Shown piece after piece: positions 1-7,064 of a stretch of DNA of 22,965 bases. The position numbers and the translations under genes were made by a program. The notes beneath the pieces are model-generated. The model was not told the origin of the DNA, searched no databases, and saw only the letters and a program-made list of their open reading frames with translations. Every line of letters begins with the position of its first letter. Position 1 is the stretch's first letter. Origin of the DNA: Bacillota bacterium (lineage in GTDB: Bacteria; Bacillota; Sulfobacillia; Sulfobacillales; Sulfobacillaceae); assembly GCA_023488565.1 (NCBI GenBank), contig JAMDDZ010000127.1:1-22965 (forward strand), in the 5' to 3' direction.

Positions 1-1863
1 CACTGTCTCTACCGGGCGATCCTCCAAGATCCATTGATTGACGATGTCTTCAATGTCCCGTATCTGCCCCGCCGACAAAGGCTTCGGGTACGAAAAATCA
101 AACCGCAGCCGGTCCGGTGCCACGTATGATCCAGTTTGGTGAACGCCCTCTCCCAACACCTTGCGAAGGGCCGCATGAAGCAAGTGAGTGCCTGTGTGAT
201 TTCTCATGGTGCCCTGGCGTTTTGTAGCATCCACCGTGAGATCTAATGGTTCTGTGCTATCGATATACCCTTCTATTACTTCTACGAAGTGCCAGATATC
301 TTGCCCGTTCTTCACAACATTGAGCACCTTCGCCACACCATGAGGTCCGGCCATCCATCCCACATCGGCAACTTGACCCCCGCCTTCAGGGTAAAAAGGC
401 GTGTGGGACAGCCATAGCCAACCTGTCTCCCCTGTCACCAACCGCCCTACCTGGTCGTCTCCTATATACATTGCGGCAATCGGTTGCTGATCCCAATGCA
501 AATGCCCATAGCCCTCAAATACCGCCTGACCAAGATGAGGCAGAGTCTGGCCCGGCTTAAGCCGACCGCGACGGGCCCGCTCCCTCTGTTCCCCGAGAGC
601 CCGGTCAAACGCCTCTTGATCCACTAGAATGCCCCGTTCTTCGGCGGCATCTAACGTCAAGTCCAGGGGAAAGCCATACGTGTCGGCCAGAAAGAAAGCA
701 TCTGCTCCCGGCAACGTGTCCCCTCTCTTAAGCCCGCTCAGTTTTTCATTTAATACTTTCATTCCTGTACTGAGCGTCGTTGCAAATCGTTCTTCTTCGG
801 TGCGAATATGGTCTTGGATCAGTGATTGGCCTTCTATCACCTCGGGATAAGCGCTTCCCATGATCTGTCCCACCACTGGAACCAACTGCCACAAAAATGG
901 TTCTTCAAAACCCAGCAACAATCCGTAACGCACAGCACGGCGAAGAATTCGGCGCATTACGTACCCGCGATCCGAGTTGCTAAAAGATACGCCTTCAGCC
1001 AATAAGAACGTCACCGACCGAACATGGTCGGCAATGACCCGATGGGCCATCCCCTCCGGGCCTGGCATGTACGTGCGCCCAGACATTTTTGTGACTTGGT
1101 CAATGAGTGGTTTCAGCAAGTCTGTCTCGAAGTTAGAATCGACACCTTGGAGATAAGCAGATATCCGTTCCAATCCCATTCCGGTGTCAATGCTGGGTTT
1201 GGGCAGTGGCGTCAACGTTCCATCAGCCGCCCGGTTGTATTGCATAAACACTAAGTTCCAAACTTCTTGGATCCGGTCGCACTCGCAACGTCCCAGTCCG
1301 CATTCGGTGCCGCAGGCAAACGCCTCTCCCCGGTCTACAAAAATCTCGCTGCACGGCCCACAAGGTCCCGTATCACCCATGGCCCAAAAATTTTCTTTTT
1401 CACCCATACGTACGATCCGTTCTGGAGGCACTTGAGCGATTTCTTGCCAAAGCTGAAACGCTTCGTCATCCGTTTCAAACACCGTGACCCACAACGCATC
1501 AGGAGATATTTTCAATTCTTCCGTTAAAAATCCCCAGGCTAACCTGATCGCCTCGGACTTAAAATACTCCCCGAAAGAAAAATTCCCTAGCATTTCAAAA
1601 AATGTTTGGTGCCGAGCAGTTTTTCCTACCTGGTCCAAGTCATTATGCTTACCTCCTGCGCGCATGCATTTTTGCACCGTGACCGCTCGACGGTAAGGCC
1701 GTTCTTCTAACCCCATAAACACATCCTTAAATTGCACCATACCGGCGTTAGTAAACAAAAGGGTCGGGTCTTGGGCCGGGACCAAAGGTGAGCTAGGCAC
1801 CCTTTGATGGCCTCGCTCTTGAAAATATTGAACAAATCGCTCGCGAATATCTGCGGATCGCAT
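1..1863 (-). CDS. alaS: Alanine--tRNA ligase (partial, 3' end outside window)
   Basis: Charges tRNA-Ala with alanine in the cytoplasm. The minus strand is open from an ATG at 1863 to the window edge, giving 621 codons of a protein usually about 870-880 residues long, so the C-terminal part is missing here. The class II catalytic domain begins at once (TNAGMVQFKDVF near residue 40). The editing domain follows, with TPFYPEGGGQ at about residues 483-492 and the zinc-binding HTGTHLLHAALR at about 553-564. The start is supported by AAGGTGGGG about 7 nt upstream. The second editing zinc site and the C-Ala domain lie beyond the left edge. The AI-2E permease is 82 bp upstream on the same strand, the order seen in Bacillus (yrrI-alaS). 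I see no T-box leader in that gap, only a candidate promoter. Confidence 0.97.
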   Translation of the reverse strand, partial: MRSADIRERFVQYFQERGHQRVPSSPLVPAQDPTLLFTNAGMVQFKDVFMGLEERPYRRAVTVQKCMRAGGKHNDLDQVGKTARHQTFFEMLGNFSFGEYFKSEAIRLAWGFLTEELKISPDALWVTVFETDDEAFQLWQEIAQVPPERIVRMGEKENFWAMGDTGPCGPCSEIFVDRGEAFACGTECGLGRCECDRIQEVWNLVFMQYNRAADGTLTPLPKPSIDTGMGLERISAYLQGVDSNFETDLLKPLIDQVTKMSGRTYMPGPEGMAHRVIADHVRSVTFLLAEGVSFSNSDRGYVMRRILRRAVRYGLLLGFEEPFLWQLVPVVGQIMGSAYPEVIEGQSLIQDHIRTEEERFATTLSTGMKVLNEKLSGLKRGDTLPGADAFFLADTYGFPLDLTLDAAEERGILVDQEAFDRALGEQRERARRGRLKPGQTLPHLGQAVFEGYGHLHWDQQPIAAMYIGDDQVGRLVTGETGWLWLSHTPFYPEGGGQVADVGWMAGPHGVAKVLNVVKNGQDIWHFVEVIEGYIDSTEPLDLTVDATKRQGTMRNHTGTHLLHAALRKVLGEGVHQTGSYVAPDRLRFDFSYPKPLSAGQIRDIEDIVNQWILEDRPVETV

Positions 1864-1913
1864 AGGGTTCCCCACCTTATTCTCGTTGGAAATAGCTAGA
1901 TCCAATGTGTTTC

Positions 1914-1943
1914 ATTTTACCGATCCGAGCAAGGGGAGGTCAA
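1914..1943 (-). promoter_or_regulatory. Candidate sigma-A promoter for alaS
   Basis: On the minus strand TTGACC (1943-1938) is followed after 18 nt by TAAAAT (1919-1914), about 50 nt before the alaS ATG. Each hexamer matches the consensus at five of six positions. It starts directly behind the stop of the AI-2E gene, so alaS could be transcribed on its own. Confidence 0.5.
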
Positions 1944-1945
1944 GG

Positions 1946-2992
1946 CTATATTGTAAATCGGCGGTATAAATGACTAAATAACACTTTCAGCACTGCAGCC
2001 GTTGGCACGGCTAACAGCAACCCCAAAATCCCTCCGAGTTCCCCTCCAGCCAAAATAGCGAACACCACCACCAGCGGATGAAGTCCAACCGATTCTCCCA
2101 TGACCTTTGGGGCAATCACGGTGCCTTCCAATTGGTGAATGGCGACAAATCCTAACACTGTGTCCATTGCAGTCCAGGGAGAAATATTGAGCGCCAAAAC
2201 CACCGCAGGCAAAGCACCGGCAATAGGACCCACGTAGGGGATGACATCGGTCACGGTTGCCACCGCACCAATCAATAACGGAAATGGCAAGCCCAAAATG
2301 ATGACCAATGTGGTGGATAAGGCACCGACCGCCAAGGCTACCAACAATTGACCCCGGATAAATCCATTTAATGCACGATCCAAGTCGAACCCCAGTTTAA
2401 ACATCGAGGGACGCCACTCAAGCGGCACGACGTCCCAAAATCTAGACCGCACTCGATCCAAGTCCTTTAACAAATAAAATCCTAAAACTGGTGCCACAAT
2501 CACGCTAATGACTCCCGGCACCAAACCAAAGATGGCAGTAAATATTCCCTTAATTACCCCATATAATTGGCTTTGCAAATGCTTTCCGGTAGCAGTAATG
2601 GCAGTGCGGACAGAGGATGGAATCGGGGCTTGGTGTAGCTGGGTCAGCCATAAGTTCCAGGTCAACTGGGCGCTGTTGATAAATGCAGGAACCATTTTTA
2701 TCAAGTGCACACTTTCTTGAACTAACAGCGGCACCATATATAAAACCCCAGCGGCCACCGCTAAACCTACCAAGATGTACACAATCAAAATAGCCACAAT
2801 TCGGTTTAATCCATGGCGAACAAAAGCCTCCACCAGAGGGGCCAGCAGATACGCCACCACAAATGCCAAAATAAAGGGCATCAAGATAGCGCGTGTGTAC
2901 CACAGGAGAAGCAATCCCCCGGCCATCAGCACGATCAAAAGTCCCCAACGATACCATCGCAAGGGACTTGACCGCGGTGCCAATTTCACCAA
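1946..2992 (-). CDS. AI-2E family transporter (YrrI-like permease)
   Basis: Polytopic inner-membrane protein of the AI-2E/PerM family, 348 residues, the usual length. Two N-terminal membrane segments (about residues 17-50) are followed by a third and an amphipathic stretch. The typical C-terminal half follows, including PYVGPIAGALPAVVLAL, the HQLEGTVIAPKVMG signature and LHPLVVVFAILAGGELGG. Members export various small molecules or ions and the substrate cannot be read from sequence. The family lies directly upstream of alaS in Bacillus (yrrI), as here. The start is TTG at 2992 or GTG at 2989; AAGGTGGG lies 6 or 9 nt upstream, so both are plausible. It follows the small membrane protein gene after about 20 bp and probably shares its transcript. 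Confidence 0.9.
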   Translation of the reverse strand: MVKLAPRSSPLRWYRWGLLIVLMAGGLLLLWYTRAILMPFILAFVVAYLLAPLVEAFVRHGLNRIVAILIVYILVGLAVAAGVLYMVPLLVQESVHLIKMVPAFINSAQLTWNLWLTQLHQAPIPSSVRTAITATGKHLQSQLYGVIKGIFTAIFGLVPGVISVIVAPVLGFYLLKDLDRVRSRFWDVVPLEWRPSMFKLGFDLDRALNGFIRGQLLVALAVGALSTTLVIILGLPFPLLIGAVATVTDVIPYVGPIAGALPAVVLALNISPWTAMDTVLGFVAIHQLEGTVIAPKVMGESVGLHPLVVVFAILAGGELGGILGLLLAVPTAAVLKVLFSHLYRRFTI

Positions 2993-3013
2993 TGATTTCC
3001 CACCTTGCTAAAA

Positions 3014-3214
3014 CTAACTCAAACGGCGGCGGGCCATATGCACTAATCCCTTGCTTCCGGTCCTCGCAACCTTCCAAGCACGAGGACCCATACGCCTTGC
3101 CCCTCGTATCGCCACTTGTGCCCAACTCGGTCGTGGCCGGTTAAGCAGCCAAATTCCTGCCATTACCGCGCCCACCAATGCTCCTGTCATCATCCCGTTC
3201 ATATAGCGCTTCAT
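3014..3214 (-). CDS. Small single-TM, basic-tailed protein (YtxH-like in layout)
   Basis: A 66-residue protein with one membrane segment (about residues 8-24, rich in Gly, Ala and Met) followed by a strongly basic tail with many Arg and Lys. The layout resembles YtxH-type small envelope proteins, but I see no diagnostic motif and assign no function. Its ATG overlaps the stop codon of the zinc-ribbon gene (ATGA), with GGAGGGG upstream inside that gene, so the two are translationally coupled. This coupling is the main evidence that it is real. It sits in the mnmA-alaS gene run. Confidence 0.65.
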   Translation of the reverse strand: MKRYMNGMMTGALVGAVMAGIWLLNRPRPSWAQVAIRGARRMGPRAWKVARTGSKGLVHMARRRLS

Positions 3215-3405
3215 GACGTCATCCCCTCCAATCCCGCATCCGGTTCGATACGCGACAATTCACCATCTGCTTCTACACGGTACATGCGGGTTCCCCGATG
3301 TCCTACTTGAAACTCAATGAAGCACTCCCAACAATAATATTGCCCGGTACCCACTTTACCCACATTACGTCCTTGGCACCCGGGGCAGATAGGATCCACT
3401 GCCAC
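3211..3405 (-). CDS. Small zinc-ribbon protein
   Basis: A 64-residue protein with two CxxC knuckles, C7-P-G-C10 and C25-W-E-C28, spaced as in a zinc ribbon, then a short acidic tail. It may bind nucleic acid or protein; nothing more specific can be read. The start is a GTG at 3405 with GTGAGGAT upstream. The stop overlaps the start of the next gene. About 20 bp separate it from the PRC-barrel gene, so it belongs to the mnmA run. It is not a homologue I can name. Confidence 0.7.
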   Translation of the reverse strand: MAVDPICPGCQGRNVGKVGTGQYYCWECFIEFQVGHRGTRMYRVEADGELSRIEPDAGLEGMTS

Positions 3406-3427
3406 TTTTACATCCTCACTTTACTCT

Positions 3428-3922
3428 CTAAGGTGTTCCCTGATAGCCTGCCCCTGGTTGGCGCATTTTAATCTGTCCGGCTGCATCTTGATCTATTTGT
3501 TCGACGGGCACTATCAGCGAACCATGCAGCAAATCAGCCAAGAGTCCCCGAGATACGATAATTCGGCGTACTACTAAGGTTTCCTCGTCAATCACCAAAT
3601 CTTTTAACAGCCCAACAACGCCGCCTTTACCGTCATAAACTTGCCGGCGGCGACAGATCCAATCGTTGTGGATCCGTTCCCTACGCCAACGTCTAGTCCG
3701 TTTTTCTACCAATGCCCTCGTTAAGATCTCAACCCCGGTAGGTGTTACCCGAACCCCAGTTTGTGACGGTAAAAATAACGTGCGAAACGGTGAGGACTCG
3801 AGGACAAAACCTTCCACCGTCATGGATCTCCAGTCAACCACCACCTCTTGGACCAAAGTCCAATGCCGTGGGCGTCCTTGGACTCGCACAGGCAAGCGCA
3901 ACAAATGCCATCGAGTCACCAT
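3428..3922 (-). CDS. PRC-barrel domain protein (YrrD-like)
   Basis: A protein of about 164 residues with a PRC-barrel in its C-terminal half (RRRQVYDGKGGVVGLLKDLV onward, then LHGSLIVPVEQI) and probably a second, diverged one in the N-terminal half. PRC-barrels are small beta-barrels found in RimM and in photosynthetic reaction-centre H subunits; B. subtilis YrrD in the same neighbourhood has this fold and no firm function. An ATG at 3943 overlaps the mnmA stop. I prefer the ATG at 3922 because GGGAGAGG lies about 11 nt before it and nothing like a ribosome site precedes the first. There are many Arg/Lys residues in the linker (RTRRWRRER). It is cytoplasmic, with no membrane segment. Confidence 0.75.
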   Translation of the reverse strand: MVTRWHLLRLPVRVQGRPRHWTLVQEVVVDWRSMTVEGFVLESSPFRTLFLPSQTGVRVTPTGVEILTRALVEKRTRRWRRERIHNDWICRRRQVYDGKGGVVGLLKDLVIDEETLVVRRIIVSRGLLADLLHGSLIVPVEQIDQDAAGQIKMRQPGAGYQGTP

Positions 3923-3942
3923 GTAGATAACATCCTCTCCCA

Positions 3943-5001
3943 TTAGGGAGCAATCTTGCCTCCCCCCACCAGTACTTCATCCTGATATAACACCGCAATC
4001 TGTCCCGGTGATACCGCCCACTGCTGGTCCGCAAACCAAACCCTGGCGGCATTTTTCGTCAATACTTGCCATGTTGCGGCAGACGGCTCCATGTTGTATC
4101 GAATCTTGGCTTGCCCATTTAACGATGTTTCCGCAGACGGCTCCCCCGACACATAATGTGTCTCCAGTACCTGGACTTCTCTTGATTCTGCCTGTTGGCG
4201 CGGTCCCACCACTACCCGATTGTGCTCCTGATCCAAACCCACGACGTATCGCGGTTCGCTGACTGCAATTCCCAACCCTCTTCGCTGACCGATGGTATAA
4301 AACGCGATCCCTTGATGTTCTCCTACCACCCGACCGTCGGTGTCCACAATCTCCCCCGGATTCAAGGCTTCCGGACGATGCGAACGTAAATATCCTTGAT
4401 AGTCGTTTTTGGGTACAAAGCAAAGTTCTTGACTGTCAGGTTTATGTGCCGTTAAAAGGCCCGCGTTTTCCGCAATAGTTCGGCTCTCCAGTTTTGAGTA
4501 TTCCCCAAGTGGAAATAAAAGATGCCCCAAATCTTGCTGGCCCAATGTATACATTAAATAGCTCTGATCCTTAGCGTGGTCGCGACTTCTCAACAACAAT
4601 CGTCCTGTGTCTGTTTCTCGAATTCGCACATAATGGCCTGTCGCTAGATAATCCGCTCCATGTTCTCGTGCCCAATCCCACATGGCCCCGAACTTGATAT
4701 GCCGGTTGCACATCGCGCAGGGATTAGGAGTAACCCCCGCCAAATATCCTTCCTCAAACGGCCGAATGACACGCTCATAAAATGGTTCTTCCACGTCAAC
4801 TAAATGATGGGGAATGCCCAGCTTTTTGGCGACGCGCCTAGCGTCAATAATGGCTTCTAGGGAGCAACAACTGTTGGTTGTTTCTGCCGGCAAATGCCGC
4901 ATCGTCACCCCGACCACCTCGTATCCTTGTTGCTGCAGCAAAACGGCGGCTGCCGAGGAATCGACGCCGCCGCTTAATCCGACAACCACGGTCTTGCTCA
5001 T
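3943..5001 (-). CDS. mnmA: tRNA-specific 2-thiouridylase MnmA
   Basis: Adds sulfur to the wobble uridine (U34) of tRNA-Lys, -Glu and -Gln using ATP and a persulfide. It is 352 residues, full length. The ATP-pyrophosphatase loop GLSGGVDSS is at residues 8-16. One catalytic cysteine is in NPCAMCNRHIKFG (C98) and the second in DSQELCFVP (C194); ATGHYVRI and QSYLMYTLGQ are also typical. The C-terminal beta-barrel contains FYTIGQRRGLG. The start ATG lies 1 nt after the stop of the Rrf2 gene, with GGGGATG as ribosome site, so the two genes are co-transcribed. The cysteine desulfurase that usually supplies its sulfur and lies just upstream in Bacillus is not in the window. Confidence 0.97.
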   Translation of the reverse strand: MSKTVVVGLSGGVDSSAAAVLLQQQGYEVVGVTMRHLPAETTNSCCSLEAIIDARRVAKKLGIPHHLVDVEEPFYERVIRPFEEGYLAGVTPNPCAMCNRHIKFGAMWDWAREHGADYLATGHYVRIRETDTGRLLLRSRDHAKDQSYLMYTLGQQDLGHLLFPLGEYSKLESRTIAENAGLLTAHKPDSQELCFVPKNDYQGYLRSHRPEALNPGEIVDTDGRVVGEHQGIAFYTIGQRRGLGIAVSEPRYVVGLDQEHNRVVVGPRQQAESREVQVLETHYVSGEPSAETSLNGQAKIRYNMEPSAATWQVLTKNAARVWFADQQWAVSPGQIAVLYQDEVLVGGGKIAP

Positions 5002-5002
5002 A

Positions 5003-5461
5003 TCATCCCCTACTTTCCAGCAAGTGTTCTAGTCTGCGTTTCCCGACTCCTCGTTGCAATGCGGTAAGCATTTCAAAGGTCATCGCTGCCATTGTTTCAG
5101 TGACAGCTTCCTGCACCCGGCTCCACACGTCGGGGCCAACACAAGTGTCCATGTCCGCACAACCGCCAGCTTCGTCAGTACTGCAGTCGGTGAGCATAAT
5201 CGGTCCTTCCACCGCACTGACGACATCATAGACTGAAATCAAAGCGGGGGGTTTTGCCAGCATATACCCTCCTTGGGCTCCCCGCATCCCCACAACAATG
5301 CCCGCCCTCTTCAAAGAAGGCATCAATTGTTCAAGGTACTGCTCAGAAATATTCTCGGCCTTAGCAATCCACGTGACGGCCACCGGACCTTGCCCATACC
5401 GCAAAGCCAGTTCGTATACAGCCTTGACGCTGTATCGGCCTTTGCTCGATACCTTGATCAT
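5003..5461 (-). CDS. Rrf2-family transcription regulator with IscR-like cysteine trio
   Basis: A 152-residue winged-helix regulator: MIKVSSKGRYSVKAVYEL is the classical Rrf2 start, and SEQYLEQLMPSLKRAGIV plus GAQGGYMLA form the DNA-reading helix and wing. C93, C101 and C107 (spacing x7 and x5) sit where IscR holds its [2Fe-2S] cluster (C92, C98, C104). CymR, which occupies this locus in Bacillus, lacks these cysteines. It may therefore sense iron-sulfur or redox state; this is inference. A longer reading to 5521 exists, but the ATG at 5461 matches the family start and has AAAGGGCGG upstream. It is followed directly by mnmA. Confidence 0.9.
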   Translation of the reverse strand: MIKVSSKGRYSVKAVYELALRYGQGPVAVTWIAKAENISEQYLEQLMPSLKRAGIVVGMRGAQGGYMLAKPPALISVYDVVSAVEGPIMLTDCSTDEAGGCADMDTCVGPDVWSRVQEAVTETMAAMTFEMLTALQRGVGKRRLEHLLESRG

Positions 5462-5492
5462 GGTCCACCGCCCTTTGGTGTTCTCTCTCTTT

Positions 5493-5521
5493 AGGTTATC
5501 ATCGGCGCCTCCGTAGGTCAA
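5493..5521 (-). promoter_or_regulatory. Candidate promoter of rrf2-mnmA
   Basis: Minus-strand TTGACC (5521-5516), 17 nt, then TAACCT (5498-5493), about 30 nt before the rrf2 start codon. The -35 is good and the -10 weak; the overlapping GATAAC is an alternative -10 with a shorter spacer. It lies directly after the end of the sdh remnant, so the regulator operon would not depend on the dead operon. An Rrf2 protein could autoregulate here. Confidence 0.35.
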
Positions 5522-5532
5522 ATGAAGTTCTG

Positions 5533-6300
5533 CTAATATTTGCGTTCTTTTGGTTGATACTGGGTGATAACAACCGGCTCATCACGACGACCATCCGGTG
5601 TCAATAGAAAATGCCGCAAAAATTGTGCGTCGTCGCGCTTGGAAAAGTCGGTACGGGCATGCGCTCCCCGACTTTCCTTGCGAGCCAACGCCCCTACAGT
5701 AACAATCTCGGCCAGATCCAACAAGAAACCTGTTTCGATATAAGCTAACAGATCGTAATTGAATACCTCTCCTTGGTCCTGAATTCCAGACTCCGTATAG
5801 CGATCTTTTAGAGTCCGAACCGTTTTCAGAGCCTTTGTCAATCGCGGTTCGTCGCGAAATGTTCCCACATACTGAGTCATGGTCTCTCTGAGTTCTCGAC
5901 GTATGGCCCCGTAAGGTTCGCGACGTGCCGCCGCTTTAACTCGGGCAATTATATCCTGCTGCCGGGTTAAATCGCCTGAAGGAAAATCTACGCCAGGATT
6001 CTTACCTACAAATTGCGATGCATGAATCCCGGCTTGACGACCAAAGACCAAGGTGTCCAAAAGGGAGTTGGCGCCTAGTCGATTTGCCCCATGGACACTA
6101 ACCGCCGCACATTCCCCGGCTGCGTAGAGGCCAGGAAGCTCAGTGGCCCCATACTTGTCTGTCGCAATTCCCCCCATCATGTAATGTTGTCCGGGTTGCA
6201 CAGGAATCGGTTCGTATATCGGATTTATCCCTTTGTAGGTCAGCGCAAAATCATATATTTCACTTAACCGATGCTTAATAATGTTCTCTCCCAAGAGTGT
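5533..6300 (-). pseudogene. sdhA remnant, C-terminal part (second succinate dehydrogenase)
   Basis: About 255 codons matching the last 40-45 percent of a succinate dehydrogenase flavoprotein. They begin within the stretch before the capping region's end (LGENIIKHRLSEI), then PIPVQPGQHYMMGGI, AAGECAAVSVHGANRLGANS (FAD/substrate site), ALARKESRGAHARTD, and the usual family ending QPKERKY. The FAD Rossmann start, the covalent-FAD histidine and the HPTG substrate loop are missing. The open frame starts only with a TTG that corresponds to an internal leucine of the family. The sequence upstream belongs to an inverted piece of sdhD. This SdhA differs from the intact one at 7826-9604 (for example LGANSLLDTLVFGRQ against LGGNSLADLLVFGRR), so it comes from another operon type. 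No sdhB follows. Confidence 0.85.
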
Positions 6301-6520
6301 TGCGGTTCGCTTTTTGCATTGGACTTATGCAGGGATTGATTATGGTCTCCTCGCGGTTGTGGTCTATCACGGGTTGAATGGATTGTGCTCGATCATACTG
6401 GACATGGCGTTGACGCCGCGTCAAATCCGGGCGGTAACGGGCGGTCTGTGGATTTTGGGAATTATTACTGTGATATTTGGCATTGACATATTGTCGCCAT
6501 TTCTATGGGGGCGACCTTGG
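6300..6520 (+). pseudogene. sdhD remnant, C-terminal half, inverted
   Basis: Read on the plus strand this segment gives the last two membrane segments of a small SdhD anchor: a segment ending in VVVYHGLNGLCSIILD (the family's His-x-x-Asn-Gly-Arg region, here Cys in place of Arg), then LTPRQIRAVTGGLWILGIIT, ending near FLWGRPW. All neighbouring sdh fragments are on the minus strand, so this piece is inverted. It fills the gap where about 85 codons of sdhA should be. The open plus frame runs from 6281 to 6712, but its ends are antisense to sdhA and sdhC pieces and are not protein-like. I regard it as untranslated debris. Confidence 0.75.
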
Positions 6521-6586
6521 GATAAACTCCATATCCTTAAGGGGCACTCCGGCCCGATATGCCATAGCCATGCCGTCACCCGAATT
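6521..6586 (-). pseudogene. sdhA remnant, 22-codon internal fragment
   Basis: On the minus strand the codons read GDGMAMAYRAGVPLKDMEFI with two residues before. This is the well-conserved middle of SdhA just before the substrate loop QFHPTG. It is joined in frame to the N-terminus of SdhD upstream and cut off at about 6521, where the inverted sdhD half starts. Both borders are rearrangement junctions. Confidence 0.75.
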
Positions 6587-6640
6587 AATGCGTTGCAACA
6601 GCCAGGGCCACAGACCACTACGATATCGACTCATACCCAT
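6584..6640 (-). pseudogene. sdhD remnant, N-terminal codons
   Basis: About 18 codons from an ATG at 6640 or 6634 reading MSRYRSGLWPWLLQRI, the usual cytoplasmic start of a small SdhD anchor up to the quinone-side Arg-Ile before its first membrane segment. GAGGG lies just upstream. The frame then passes straight into SdhA sequence (junction at about 6581-6589). It follows the sdhC remnant by about 25 nt, as expected for an original sdhC-sdhD-sdhA operon. Confidence 0.65.
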
Positions 6641-6665
6641 CCCTCGAATAGCTCTCTGACGTGGG

Positions 6666-6940
6666 TCAACGAAAAGCTAACGGCAGCATGGCGGCAGTGG
6701 ACAAAGCCATGACAATAGCCCCTATAGCCATCGTGGTCCAAAACATGGTACGTTGCCGCTGGATAAACCAACCCACATCAAACATCATCAACCGAATGCC
6801 GTTGAGAGCGTGATAGATAAATAGACCAAAATTATCAGTCCTGTGATCCTGTGCAATAGCCAGCCCCAGGAACCGGTTCGGTAACTGGAAATCGCGTCCT
6901 TCGCCTGCCTCGGACGCGGTTGCATTGTTTCAGTTCGCAT
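6666..6940 (-). pseudogene. sdhC remnant with internal deletion and frameshift (second sdh operon)
   Basis: The N-terminal part (ATG at 6940, MRTETMQPRPRQAKDAI then SWGWLLHRITGLIILVYL) is the typical start of a small SdhC anchor with the conserved Ser-Gly/His-Arg quinone-site residues. Within a few codons (about 6830) the frame changes, and the C-terminal part follows in the next frame: LFIYHALNGIRLMMFDVGW and a last membrane segment, ending at a TGA at 6668-6666. Roughly 40-50 codons between membrane segments 1 and 2 are missing. In the original frame translation stops at about 6788. The gene cannot make a working anchor. Confidence 0.85.
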
Positions 6941-7014
6941 GTAGATACCCCCATATTCGTGGGTTAGTATGGGCAATCGCGCGCAGAGTCATGCGCTTTC
7001 TTGAGAGAAACAAG

Positions 7015-7050
7015 CCAACCCCGCTGCCATAATTCTCGCAGCGGGGTTGG
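7015..7050 (-). terminator. Terminator of the intact sdhCAB operon
   Basis: A perfect 13-bp GC-rich inverted repeat (7015-7027 and 7038-7050) with a 10-nt loop lies 15 nt after the sdhB stop. On the minus strand it is followed by a pyrimidine-rich CTTGTTTCTCTC. It separates the working operon from the sdh remnants downstream. Confidence 0.85.
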
Positions 7051-7064
7051 TGACAAAAACTTCC

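Noticed and set aside
1864..1945. T-box leader for alaS
   Set aside because: The gap is only about 80 nt and shows no specifier or antiterminator stem; an ordinary promoter explains it.
6281..6712. 143-codon plus-strand open frame in the sdh remnant region
   Set aside because: Only its first part (to about 6520) is protein-like, as the inverted sdhD end. The rest is antisense to sdhA, sdhD and sdhC fragments, so it is not a gene.
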